This document shows positions 1 to 5,410 of a stretch of 5,451 nucleotides of DNA, one piece after another. The notes under the pieces were generated by a model. It saw nothing but the letters and a program-made list of their open reading frames with translations, was not told the origin of the DNA and made no database searches. Position 1 is the stretch's first letter. Each line of letters starts with the position of its first letter. The DNA lies in assembly GCA_003646355.1 (NCBI GenBank), contig QNFO01000106.1:1-5451 (forward strand). The letters run 5' to 3'. The position numbers were made by a program, and so were the translations under genes. Source of the DNA: Gammaproteobacteria bacterium (lineage in GTDB: Bacteria > Pseudomonadota > Gammaproteobacteria > Pseudomonadales > Porticoccaceae).

Positions 1-393
1 CAGATCGTATTGGGCGACACCATGGGCGAGTTATTAAGCTTTTGTGGGGCTAGCGACATCACTTTTGTCGGCGGTAGTTTGGTCGATGTCGGCGGGCACA
101 ATTTGATCGAGCCCGCTGCCTGGGGGGTGCCCGTTTTAAGTGGGCCGCACCTGTTTAATTTTACTGAGGTCAGTCGTTTACTGGATGAGGCCGGAGGTCT
201 AGCGGTCTGTGCCGATGCCGGTGAGCTGGCCGCAGTGGTGGTAAAACTATTGGCTGATCCTGAACAGTATCAGCAGATGTCCGCTGCAGCTCTCGCGGTG
301 ACCGAAGCCAACCGCGGAGCGCTGGACAGGCTTACAGCTTTGTTCGAGAGTCAGATTTACCAACCACCAACTCAGGCTTCATCCAGGCATTGA
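1..393 (+). CDS. waaA: 3-deoxy-D-manno-octulosonic acid (Kdo) transferase, C-terminal part (5' truncated by window)
   Basis: This is the C-terminal 130 residues of a GT30-family glycosyltransferase that adds Kdo from CMP-Kdo to lipid IVA at the inner face of the cytoplasmic membrane, in LPS core synthesis. The frame is open from the first base (Q-I-V-L-G-D-T-M-G-E-L). The family signature follows: LGDTMGEL, then FVGGSLV, GGHNLIEPAAWG, PVLSGPH and NF. These match the C-terminal Rossmann-like domain that binds the CMP-Kdo donor. The N-terminal acceptor domain and catalytic Glu lie outside the window. The end (FESQIYQPPTQASSRH) is variable in the family. The last 62 bp lie antisense to the end of tolC, and no terminator hairpin is seen between the two genes. 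Identification is firm; only the upstream limit is unknown. Confidence 0.95.
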   Translation, partial: QIVLGDTMGELLSFCGASDITFVGGSLVDVGGHNLIEPAAWGVPVLSGPHLFNFTEVSRLLDEAGGLAVCADAGELAAVVVKLLADPEQYQQMSAAALAVTEANRGALDRLTALFESQIYQPPTQASSRH

Positions 394-1753
394 GCTTGTT
401 GATATCGTCTGGGCTTAGCAGGCCGGCGACTTCTTTCAGGTTGAGCATACTCAAAATATAGTCGTAGCGCGCATTGGCGTAGTCGCGCTGAGAGCGATAC
501 AGAACACGCTGCGAGATCAGCAGGTCAACGATATTACGTGTGCCGACATCGTAACCGGCCTGAGTGGCTTCTAAAGCACTTTGCGCTGAGATAATACCCA
601 AGCTACGGGCTTCAACGCGGGCACTGTTGGTGTGTACTTTCAGGTGCTGCGAGCGCGCCTGTTGCGTTGTGCTGCGCTGGGTGTACAGGAGTTTTTCCTG
701 AGCCTGGATAAACTCCTGTTGAGCAATTTTACGCTCGGCGCTGACAAAACCGCCGGAGTAGATAGGGGCATCCATCCGCACCGAAAAAACCAGGGGTTCG
801 TCGTCCGTGGAAAAGGGCTGGTTGCCTCCACCATCGAGCTTAAAGCTGCCGTCATCGTGGAAATTAGAGTAGCTCAACTTGGCCGACACACGTGGCAAGT
901 GTTCGGCGCGTTTGGCCTTGGCATTTTTCTCAGCGGCCTGCACTGTTAAGCGTGCGGCGGCCAGGGTGAAGTTGTTGTCCTGGGCAAATTTTACCCAGGC
1001 CTCTCGGTCAACAGGGTCAGTTGGCTGGATGGGGAACTCAGCGGCGAGTCCGGCCAGTTCCGTGTGTGGCTGCCCCGTCATCACTTCCAGTGCCTCAAAG
1101 GCGATATCTAATGCACCTTCTGCTTCGAGGGTGTTAACGCGAGCGGCATCGTAAGCAGCCTGGGCTTCATGTACATCGGTGATAGGCAGCAGACCAACTT
1201 CAAAACGCTCTTTAGTTTGTTCGAGCTGACGGCCAATGGCGCGCTGTTCGGCCTTGGCGGTGATTAAGTTCTCACTGGTGCGCAGGACCTCAGTGTAGGC
1301 AACGGCAACGCGTACAATCAATGCTTGTTGCTCTGCTGCAAGGTCGGCGTTGGCTCGTTGGTCGAGGTCAAAGCCCTGTTTAAAGGTGAACCAGGCGGGC
1401 ATGTCGAACAGTGGCTGAGTTAGAGAGAGTGAGTAGAACTCGGTTTCATTATCTCTGTCACCCGATGCGCCAGCGTCAAAAGTTGCACCTGGGAAGTTGA
1501 GTGTGCGAAACGAACTGGAATCACCATCACCATCGGTCATTTCAATGCTGCCATTAATCGTCGGCAGTAAGCCAGCGCGAGCACGAGGAATGGACTGCTT
1601 GCCGGCATTAAAAGCGGCGTGGGCAGCGCGTAATTGCGCGTCGTTGTTCAGTGCCAGTTGATAGATTTCTGCAAGCGTTTCTGCCTGTAGAGGTGCAGCA
1701 CAGGTTGCCGTTAACAGCAGGCCGCCCAGTGTTTTTGAGATCAGCTTTGACAT
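332..1753 (-). CDS. tolC: TolC family outer membrane efflux/secretion protein
   Basis: The 473-residue product is an outer membrane channel of the TolC type, a trimeric beta-barrel plus periplasmic alpha-helical tunnel that serves RND/MFS/ABC efflux pumps and type I secretion. Residues 1-24 form a Sec signal peptide (basic start, GGLLLTATCAAPLQA, cut predicted after A24). Two OEP repeats follow, about residues 26-225 and 250-445. Each has the typical helix-turn pattern, RFEVGLLPITDVHEAQAAY at 183-201 and GYDVGTRNIVDLLISQR at 400-416. Strand-like stretches such as SLSLTQPLFD and VRMDAPIYSGG fit the barrel. Length is close to E. coli TolC (about 493). AGGA at 1761-1764 on the minus strand lies 7 nt before the ATG and supports this start. 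Divergence from nudF is the E. coli arrangement. The last 20 codons overlap the end of waaA. A TolC paralogue with specialised use cannot be excluded, but the context argues for the housekeeping tolC. Confidence 0.95.
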   Translation of the reverse strand: MSKLISKTLGGLLLTATCAAPLQAETLAEIYQLALNNDAQLRAAHAAFNAGKQSIPRARAGLLPTINGSIEMTDGDGDSSSFRTLNFPGATFDAGASGDRDNETEFYSLSLTQPLFDMPAWFTFKQGFDLDQRANADLAAEQQALIVRVAVAYTEVLRTSENLITAKAEQRAIGRQLEQTKERFEVGLLPITDVHEAQAAYDAARVNTLEAEGALDIAFEALEVMTGQPHTELAGLAAEFPIQPTDPVDREAWVKFAQDNNFTLAAARLTVQAAEKNAKAKRAEHLPRVSAKLSYSNFHDDGSFKLDGGGNQPFSTDDEPLVFSVRMDAPIYSGGFVSAERKIAQQEFIQAQEKLLYTQRSTTQQARSQHLKVHTNSARVEARSLGIISAQSALEATQAGYDVGTRNIVDLLISQRVLYRSQRDYANARYDYILSMLNLKEVAGLLSPDDINKLNAWMKPELVVGKSDSRTKL

Positions 1754-1906
1754 GAACTTGTCCTATGAACGTGATTGAATGAGTAATTGATAGCTAACCA
1801 GTCTAGCAGATAGAAACGGCCGCGTACCCTTTATGCAAGTTTTTAGATACAACTTGTTCGCTAATGATGTTGGTTGAATGATCTGATTGGGAAGGAGTGA
1901 AAGTGG
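1754..1906. promoter_or_regulatory. Divergent tolC-nudF intergenic region with start signals for both genes
   Basis: This 153-bp region holds no gene. Toward tolC, the minus strand has TTGCAT (1833-1838), a 17-bp spacer and TTCTAT (1810-1815). Each hexamer matches the sigma-70 consensus at only 3 of 6 bases, so this promoter is a weak candidate. AGGA at 1761-1764 is the tolC ribosome site. Toward nudF, AAGGAG at 1892-1897 lies 9 nt before the ATG and is a strong ribosome site. I could not find a convincing rightward -35/-10 pair. The divergent layout makes promoters here likely, and no known regulator box was recognised. Confidence 0.4.
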
Positions 1907-2524
1907 ATGAAAAAAATTAAATCTTTGGACGAGGGGGATGTCGAGCTGATTTCTCGTGAAGTCGTGTATAAGGGCTTCTTTTCAATGGAGAAACTGCACT
2001 TGCGTCATCGCTTGTTTGAAGGTGGCTGGAGCCGGGAGTTTACCCGTGAGCTGTTTGTCCGCGGTCGGGCGGTAGGTGTATTACTTTACGATCCCGAGCG
2101 GGAGCTGGTTGCTATGGTTGAGCAGTTTCGCGTTGGGGCGATGGGTTTACCCGAAGGCCCGTGGCAACTCGAGGTGGTTGCCGGTATTGTTGAGGCGGGT
2201 GAAACCTCCGAGGATGTCGCTACTCGGGAGCTGATTGAAGAGGCGGGTATTGACCGTGTCAAACTGCTGCCCATCTGTGAATATCTGGTCAGCCCAGGAG
2301 GCACCAATGAGCGTCTTGAGCTGTTCTGTGGCCTGGCTGATTTACGTGACAAAGGCGGCAACTTCGGTCTGGCCAGCGAGAATGAAGATATTCTGTTGCA
2401 TGTGATGAGTGAGCGTGAGGCATTTGACGCTTTGGCTGCGGGACAATGTAATAATGCAGCGAGTATTATTTGTCTACAGTGGCTGCAATTAAACCGTGAT
2501 CACTTGCTTGCCGAGCTAAACTGA
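1907..2524 (+). CDS. nudF: ADP-ribose pyrophosphatase (Nudix hydrolase)
   Basis: This 205-residue cytoplasmic Nudix hydrolase is expected to split ADP-ribose into AMP and ribose-5-phosphate with Mg2+. The Nudix box is complete at residues 93-115: G93, E99, R107-E108, E111-E112, G114 and I115 fit Gx5Ex7REUxEExGU. SPGG at 129-132, just after the box, is the mark of the ADP-ribose pyrophosphatase branch. The acidic loop GLASENED at about 154-161 aligns with the loop that supplies a further catalytic Glu in E. coli NudF. The N-terminal YKGFFSMEKLHLRHRLFEGG and the C-terminal NNAASIICLQWLQL also resemble the E. coli protein (209 aa). AAGGAG 9 nt upstream fixes the ATG; the GTG at 1903 is out of frame. 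It is first in the rightward gene string. A broader nucleoside-diphosphate-sugar substrate range is possible. Confidence 0.95.
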   Translation: MKKIKSLDEGDVELISREVVYKGFFSMEKLHLRHRLFEGGWSREFTRELFVRGRAVGVLLYDPERELVAMVEQFRVGAMGLPEGPWQLEVVAGIVEAGETSEDVATRELIEEAGIDRVKLLPICEYLVSPGGTNERLELFCGLADLRDKGGNFGLASENEDILLHVMSEREAFDALAAGQCNNAASIICLQWLQLNRDHLLAELN

Positions 2525-2550
2525 GGCGGGGTGGATGTATGCTCAGGTCT

Positions 2551-2568
2551 ATTGTTGCACTAAACAAT
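2551..2568. repeat. Inverted repeat ATTGTT-N6-AACAAT in the nudF-yqiB gap
   Basis: ATTGTT (2551-2556) and AACAAT (2563-2568) are perfect 6-bp arms around GCACTA, in the 67-bp gap between nudF and yqiB. The stem is A/T-rich and no T run follows it, so it is not a convincing terminator. It could be an operator-like dyad or a weak mRNA hairpin 14 nt before the yqiB ribosome site (GAGG, 2582-2585). Chance is a fair explanation. Confidence 0.3.
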
Positions 2569-2591
2569 GTTGAATATTAAAGAGGCGAAAT

Positions 2592-3092
2592 TTGCGCTAC
2601 CGAGTTGATTTAAAAGCTTTTATGGCCTGTTGCGAAGCTAACTATTTTCGCCTGTTAGCGTTGTTCCCCGACCTGCAAAAGAAGGAAGAACGGCGCATAG
2701 GCTTGTCGCAGGGTGTTGACGTTGAGGTTATATTGACAGTGCTGGAGCGAACGTCTTATACCACTTTGTTGTCTATTGAACAGAGGAAAACTGGAGCTAT
2801 CGAAGCACTCGACACTCGGTCGGAAAGGACTGATAAATCAGTCACAGTTCACTGGTTTGAACCACCAACACTAACGGTGCGCTTGTATCATGATGCTCAA
2901 ATAGCTGAAGTCATTACCTATGGCAGTAATCGTGGTGTACGACCTAAAAATGTTTACCCTAATCAACACATGTTTCAACCTGATGAAAAGCGTCAGTGGA
3001 ATAATTTTCTCGAAGAATGGTTGGTGCTGTGTCGCCAACATGGCTATGCCGTGGGTGAGCCAGTACCAGCGCTTGATACGACCTGCGAGTGA
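2592..3092 (+). CDS. yqiB: DUF1249 family protein YqiB, function unknown
   Basis: This 166-residue protein of the DUF1249 (YqiB) family has no established biochemical role. Family-like segments are RYRVDLKAFMACCEANYFRL at the N-terminus, RTSYTTLLSIEQ (53-64), LTVRLYHDAQIAEV (94-107), YPNQHMFQPDEK (122-133) and FLEEWLVLC (139-147). There is no signal peptide, membrane segment or recognisable catalytic motif, so it is probably cytosolic. The TTG start is chosen because the family begins at the RY..D segment, GAGG (2582-2585) lies 6 nt upstream, an in-frame TGA at 2571 bars anything longer, and the first ATG (codon 11) would cut conserved residues. Against my recollection of E. coli YqiB (about 140 aa), residues about 65-90 hold some 17 extra residues. 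Its place between nudF and cpdA is conserved. A role in nucleotide metabolism is only a guess from the neighbours. Confidence 0.88.
   Translation: MRYRVDLKAFMACCEANYFRLLALFPDLQKKEERRIGLSQGVDVEVILTVLERTSYTTLLSIEQRKTGAIEALDTRSERTDKSVTVHWFEPPTLTVRLYHDAQIAEVITYGSNRGVRPKNVYPNQHMFQPDEKRQWNNFLEEWLVLCRQHGYAVGEPVPALDTTCE
2828..2843. repeat. 16-bp perfect dyad inside yqiB
   Basis: GACTGAT (2828-2834) and ATCAGTC (2837-2843) are perfect 7-bp arms around AA, giving GACTGATAAATCAGTC. As RNA this could form a 6-bp stem with a TAAA loop. It encodes residues about 79-84 of YqiB, within the stretch that seems absent from the E. coli protein, so the codons are not obviously constrained by protein function. 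It resembles a regulator half-site pair, but no cognate regulator is suggested by the window. Confidence 0.35.
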
Positions 3093-3168
3093 TTTTTTAA
3101 CAGAGCTGGCATCAAACCGACTTGCTTCGACTCAATACTATCAAGCCCAGTTAGCCCCGCTTCGCCTT

Positions 3169-3216
3169 GATCAGGCTCGTTATCAAGCACCCTATCAAAC
3201 TCTCTATCAAGAGAGG
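3169..3216 (+). repeat. Four degenerate 12-bp tandem units (TATCAA core) before cpdA
   Basis: Units start at 3169 (GATCAGGCTCGT), 3181 (TATCAAGCACCC), 3193 (TATCAAACTCTC) and 3205 (TATCAAGAGAGG). TATCAA recurs at exactly 12-bp spacing three times, and the first unit is a diverged copy. One more TATCAA lies at 3139, out of register. The units fill the 3' half of the 132-bp yqiB-cpdA gap and the last contains the cpdA ribosome site. Read in the frame of position 3169 they would give a four-residue repeat (DQAR, YQAP, YQTL, YQER), but no start codon supports a gene there. Confidence 0.5.
3200..3216 (+). promoter_or_regulatory. cpdA ribosome binding site sequestered in a hairpin
   Basis: CTCTCT (3200-3205), loop ATCA and AGAGAG (3210-3215) form a perfect 6-bp stem. 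The 3' arm overlaps GAGAGG (3211-3216), the only good Shine-Dalgarno sequence of cpdA, 8 nt before its ATG. Folding would hide the ribosome site. The base pairing is seen directly; a regulatory effect on cpdA translation is inferred and unproven. Confidence 0.45.
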
Positions 3217-3224
3217 ATGGCTCG

Positions 3225-4019
3225 ATGATCGCTCGGGGCGTACGACACCTGGTACAGATTTCCGACCTGCATATCGGCGAAACACGCAACCATCGTTTAG
3301 CGGGTATTTGTACCTACGACAGTTTCAGTAAGGTTCTTGCCGATATCGCTGCCCGCCGTGATTATGCCGATATGATGATGGTGTCGGGTGACGTGGCCGC
3401 TGAAGGTAAGCACAGCGCTTATAGCTTGTTTTCTGAGCAAGCTCAGTTTTTTGAAATCCCCTATGCCTGGTTGCCAGGTAATCACGATGACTTTGCGGTG
3501 ATGCAGAGCGGCTTTATTTCGTCCCCTTATTGGCCCCTGCTGGAATTGGGTGCCTGGCGGGTGTTGTCTTTAAATACGGCGATTCCCGGGCAAGTTGGCG
3601 GCAGACTGGTTGATGATGAGTTGATGTTTCTGGAGCAAAGCCTGCGCGCCGAGCCAGAGTCACCTTTTGTGATTTTCATGCACCATCCGCCAATGCCAGT
3701 GGGCTGTGATTGGCTTGATAAACAGCGGGTTTCTAACGCCGATGAATTCGAGGGAATTGTTCGAGCGGCGGGTAATGTGAAAGCACTGTTTACCGGTCAT
3801 GTGCACCAGGAATTTTCCGCCAAATGGGCGGGGTGTGATGTTTACACGACGCCATCAACCTGTTTTCAGTTTGCCGCCCAAAGTGATGGCTTTGCGATGA
3901 GCGACGGCATGCCGGGTTATCGCTGGATTGACCTGCATCCCGATGGCCAGCTTGTTACAGGGGTGCGTCAGCTGTCTGATATCGAGCATAAAGTCGATCA
4001 TGGCCTTGCTGGTTATTAA
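3225..4019 (+). CDS. cpdA: 3',5'-cyclic AMP phosphodiesterase, calcineurin-like metallophosphatase
   Basis: This 264-residue cytoplasmic enzyme is expected to hydrolyse cAMP to 5'-AMP, lowering the signal read by CRP. All metal-binding motifs of the class III cyclic nucleotide phosphodiesterases are present: D14-x-H16 (QISDLHIG), G55-D56 (VSGDVAAEG), G85-N86-H87-D88, H153-H154 (FMHHPP) and G191-H192-x-H194 (TGHVHQEF). CpdA-specific stretches include GCDWLDKQRVSNADEF and TTPSTCFQF near residues 160-215, and the GY end is like E. coli CpdA (275 aa). The ATG at 3225 is chosen because GAGAGG lies 8 nt upstream, the conserved HLVQISD begins at residue 8, and the upstream frame has no start codon back to a TGA at 3168. 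The ribosome site lies in a hairpin. It follows yqiB by 132 bp, a wide gap for an operon. Confidence 0.95.
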   Translation: MIARGVRHLVQISDLHIGETRNHRLAGICTYDSFSKVLADIAARRDYADMMMVSGDVAAEGKHSAYSLFSEQAQFFEIPYAWLPGNHDDFAVMQSGFISSPYWPLLELGAWRVLSLNTAIPGQVGGRLVDDELMFLEQSLRAEPESPFVIFMHHPPMPVGCDWLDKQRVSNADEFEGIVRAAGNVKALFTGHVHQEFSAKWAGCDVYTTPSTCFQFAAQSDGFAMSDGMPGYRWIDLHPDGQLVTGVRQLSDIEHKVDHGLAGY

Positions 4020-4090
4020 TAGCCTGACGTTTGTTTATAAAAAATAGGTTTTGCCATCACGCTGGCTGACTTAACGCGCCAGGGTCTCTA

Positions 4091-4118
4091 TTAATTGTTG
4101 TCACGCAATAGCTATAAT
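4091..4118 (+). promoter_or_regulatory. Candidate sigma-70 promoter for yqiA-parE
   Basis: A perfect -10 hexamer TATAAT lies at 4113-4118, 30 bp before the yqiA start. TTAATT at 4091-4096 is the best-spaced -35 (16-bp spacer) but matches the consensus at only 3 of 6 bases. A start near 4125 would give a 5' leader of about 23 nt. It lies in the 128-bp cpdA-yqiA gap, which has no clear terminator. It suggests that yqiA and parE can be transcribed independently of nudF-yqiB-cpdA. Confidence 0.5.
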
Positions 4119-4147
4119 CACGCCTTTCCTACAGGCGAAGTTAAATT

Positions 4148-4717
4148 GTGGCCTCACTTGTCTACATTCATGGTTTCAATAGCTCCCCAGACTCCGACAA
4201 GGCGAGACAGACCTGCGACTGGCTGGCTAAAAACCGTCCGGATATCGCATTTGTTTGCCCTTTTTTGAGCCCTTTTCCCGATGTGGCTATGGCGCAGCTG
4301 GAAGCCCTTATTACCGACTTATCCGGCACCCTCTATTTTGCCGGCAGCTCCATGGGCGGTTTTTACGCGATCTATCTTGCGGCCAAGTATCAATCGCGAG
4401 CCGTATTGATTAACCCGGCCGTACGTCCTTGGCTGGGTCGTGACTATTTATTGGGCGACCAGGCGAACTACCACACTGGCGAGGTGCATCGTATAGAACA
4501 GGCGCATCTCGACCAGCTGCAAGGTTTTGATGTTGACCCAATAGCTCAGCCCGCCGATTTTTTAGTGCTCCTGCAAACCGGCGACGAGGTGCTCGATTAT
4601 CGCCTGGCAGAAGAAAAATATGCCGACTGCCAGCTCGTCGTTGAACCCGGAGGTGACCACGGTTTTGTCGGTTTTGCTGACCACCTGCCTGCTATTATCG
4701 AATTTCTTACCCATTGA
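4148..4717 (+). CDS. yqiA: YqiA-type esterase (alpha/beta-hydrolase, UPF0227 family)
   Basis: This 189-residue cytoplasmic alpha/beta-hydrolase resembles E. coli YqiA, reported to hydrolyse acyl-CoA and short esters; its physiological substrate is unknown. LVYIHGFNSSP (4-14) forms the first strand and the oxyanion turn. GSSMGG (66-71) is the nucleophile elbow with S68. TGDEVLDY (144-151) carries the probable acid D146. GGDHGF (168-173) carries the catalytic H171. NPAVRPW (89-95) and YHTGE (108-112) are further family marks. The GTG start is chosen because homologues begin only a few residues before LVYIHGF. The ribosome site is weak: GAAG at 4137-4140 is 7 nt upstream, AGG at 4133-4135 is 12 nt upstream. 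A perfect TATAAT lies 30 bp before it and parE follows after 51 bp, so cotranscription with parE is likely. Confidence 0.92.
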   Translation: MASLVYIHGFNSSPDSDKARQTCDWLAKNRPDIAFVCPFLSPFPDVAMAQLEALITDLSGTLYFAGSSMGGFYAIYLAAKYQSRAVLINPAVRPWLGRDYLLGDQANYHTGEVHRIEQAHLDQLQGFDVDPIAQPADFLVLLQTGDEVLDYRLAEEKYADCQLVVEPGGDHGFVGFADHLPAIIEFLTH

Positions 4718-4733
4718 TCAGAATGAACTCAAC

Positions 4734-4772
4734 ATGCTCCAAGTAGCTATAAGGCCCGTAATCCAAAGATGA
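4734..4772 (+). other. Possible 12-codon leader ORF overlapping the parE start
   Basis: An ATG at 4734 opens a short frame, MLQVAIRPVIQR, ending with TGA at 4770-4772. That TGA overlaps the parE ATG as ATGA, the geometry of translational coupling. parE itself has only a poorly placed AAGG (4751-4754, 14 nt from the ATG), so coupling would help explain its initiation. The mini-ORF has no clear Shine-Dalgarno sequence of its own, and such a short frame can easily arise by chance. Confidence 0.2.
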
Positions 4773-5410
4773 GTGACTACAACGCAGATTCCATTGAGGT
4801 CTTAACCGGCCTCGACCCCGTACGCAAGCGCCCGGGCATGTACACCGACACCACGCGGCCTAACCACCTCGCTCAGGAGGTGATCGACAACAGTGTTGAT
4901 GAAGCGCTAGCTTGCTTTGCCCGTAAAATTTACGTCATTTTGCACAAAGACGGCGCCATTACCGTGGGTGATGACGGGCGGGGCATGCCGGTTGATATTC
5001 ACCCCGAGCAGGGTTTGCCGGGGGTCGAGGTAATTCTCTCTACTCTTCACGCCGGTGGTAAATTTTCCGGTGACAGTTACGAGTTCTCCGGTGGTCTCCA
5101 CGGGGTGGGTGTATCGGTGGTGAACGCATTGTCACTGGAATTACAGGTGACGATTCGCCGCGATGCCAAGATTCATCGCATGAGCTTTGCCAATGGCGAT
5201 AAAGCATCTGAGCTTGAAGTCATCGACACTTGTGGCAAGCGCAACACCGGCACTGAGATCAAGTTTCGCGCGGATGCTAAGTACTTCGACAGCATTAAAT
5301 ACTCTTTGCCTCGGCTCAAGCATGTGCTGCGCGGCAAGGCCGGAATTGGTGCCGGTCTCGAAGGTGAGTTTAAGGACGAAGCTTCCGGGCAAGGGCGAAC
5401 CTGGGCTTAA
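4769..5410 (+). CDS. parE: DNA topoisomerase IV subunit B, N-terminal ATPase region, ending at a premature in-frame stop
   Basis: The first 213 codons encode the ATPase part of ParE, which with ParC forms topoisomerase IV and decatenates daughter chromosomes. GHKL motifs are clear: E37-VIDN41 (N box), D68-D-G-R-G-M-P (69-74 onward), LHAGGKFS (93-100), SGGLHGVGVSVVNA (107-120) and TCGKRNTGTEI (154-164). The opening YNADSIEVLTGLDPVRKRPG and the loop TDTTRPNHLAQ point to ParE and not GyrB. The ATG is the only start after an in-frame TGA at 4724. ParE is normally about 630 residues, so the TAA at 5408 is far too early. ParE-like codons continue in the same frame beyond it, and residues 189-199 (GKAGIGAGLEG) depart from the usual AKAVLCPG-like sequence. 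Because parE is normally essential, sequence error near the fragment end is more likely than a true broken gene. Confidence 0.85.
   Translation: MSDYNADSIEVLTGLDPVRKRPGMYTDTTRPNHLAQEVIDNSVDEALACFARKIYVILHKDGAITVGDDGRGMPVDIHPEQGLPGVEVILSTLHAGGKFSGDSYEFSGGLHGVGVSVVNALSLELQVTIRRDAKIHRMSFANGDKASELEVIDTCGKRNTGTEIKFRADAKYFDSIKYSLPRLKHVLRGKAGIGAGLEGEFKDEASGQGRTWA

Noticed and set aside
632..1154. Open frames at 632-949 (+), 879-1154 (+) and 640-855 (-) within tolC.
   Set aside because: All lie within tolC in other frames and have compositions typical of shadow translations, with no recognisable domain.
1696..1704. Cysteine 18 in the TolC signal peptide as a lipobox.
   Set aside because: The residues before C18 (L-T-A-T) do not fit a lipobox with small residue at -1 and Leu at -3, while PLQA-E is a good signal peptidase I site.
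2920..3228. Open frame on the + strand running from inside yqiB through the gap to the cpdA start, ending in a YQ-rich repeat.
   Set aside because: Over half lies in another frame of yqiB, its ATG is inside that gene, no start with a ribosome site occurs in the gap, and YqiB already ends where the family ends. No slippery site near the yqiB stop supports a +1 frameshift.
3044..3289. Minus-strand open frame across the yqiB-cpdA gap.
   Set aside because: No ribosome site or known domain; it overlaps the ends of two well-supported genes on the other strand.
4062..4082. CTGGC / GCCAG hairpin after cpdA as a terminator.
   Set aside because: Only 5 bp with an 11-nt loop and no T run downstream, so it is not a convincing intrinsic terminator.
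4121..4137. CGCCT-N7-AGGCG hairpin covering the weak yqiA ribosome site.
   Set aside because: If the TATAAT at 4113 is used, transcription starts near 4125 and the left arm is mostly not transcribed; the stem is only 5 bp.
4748..4753. TATAAG as a -10 element just before parE.
   Set aside because: No -35-like hexamer lies at a workable spacing; the nearest TTGATC (4714-4719) is 28 bp away.
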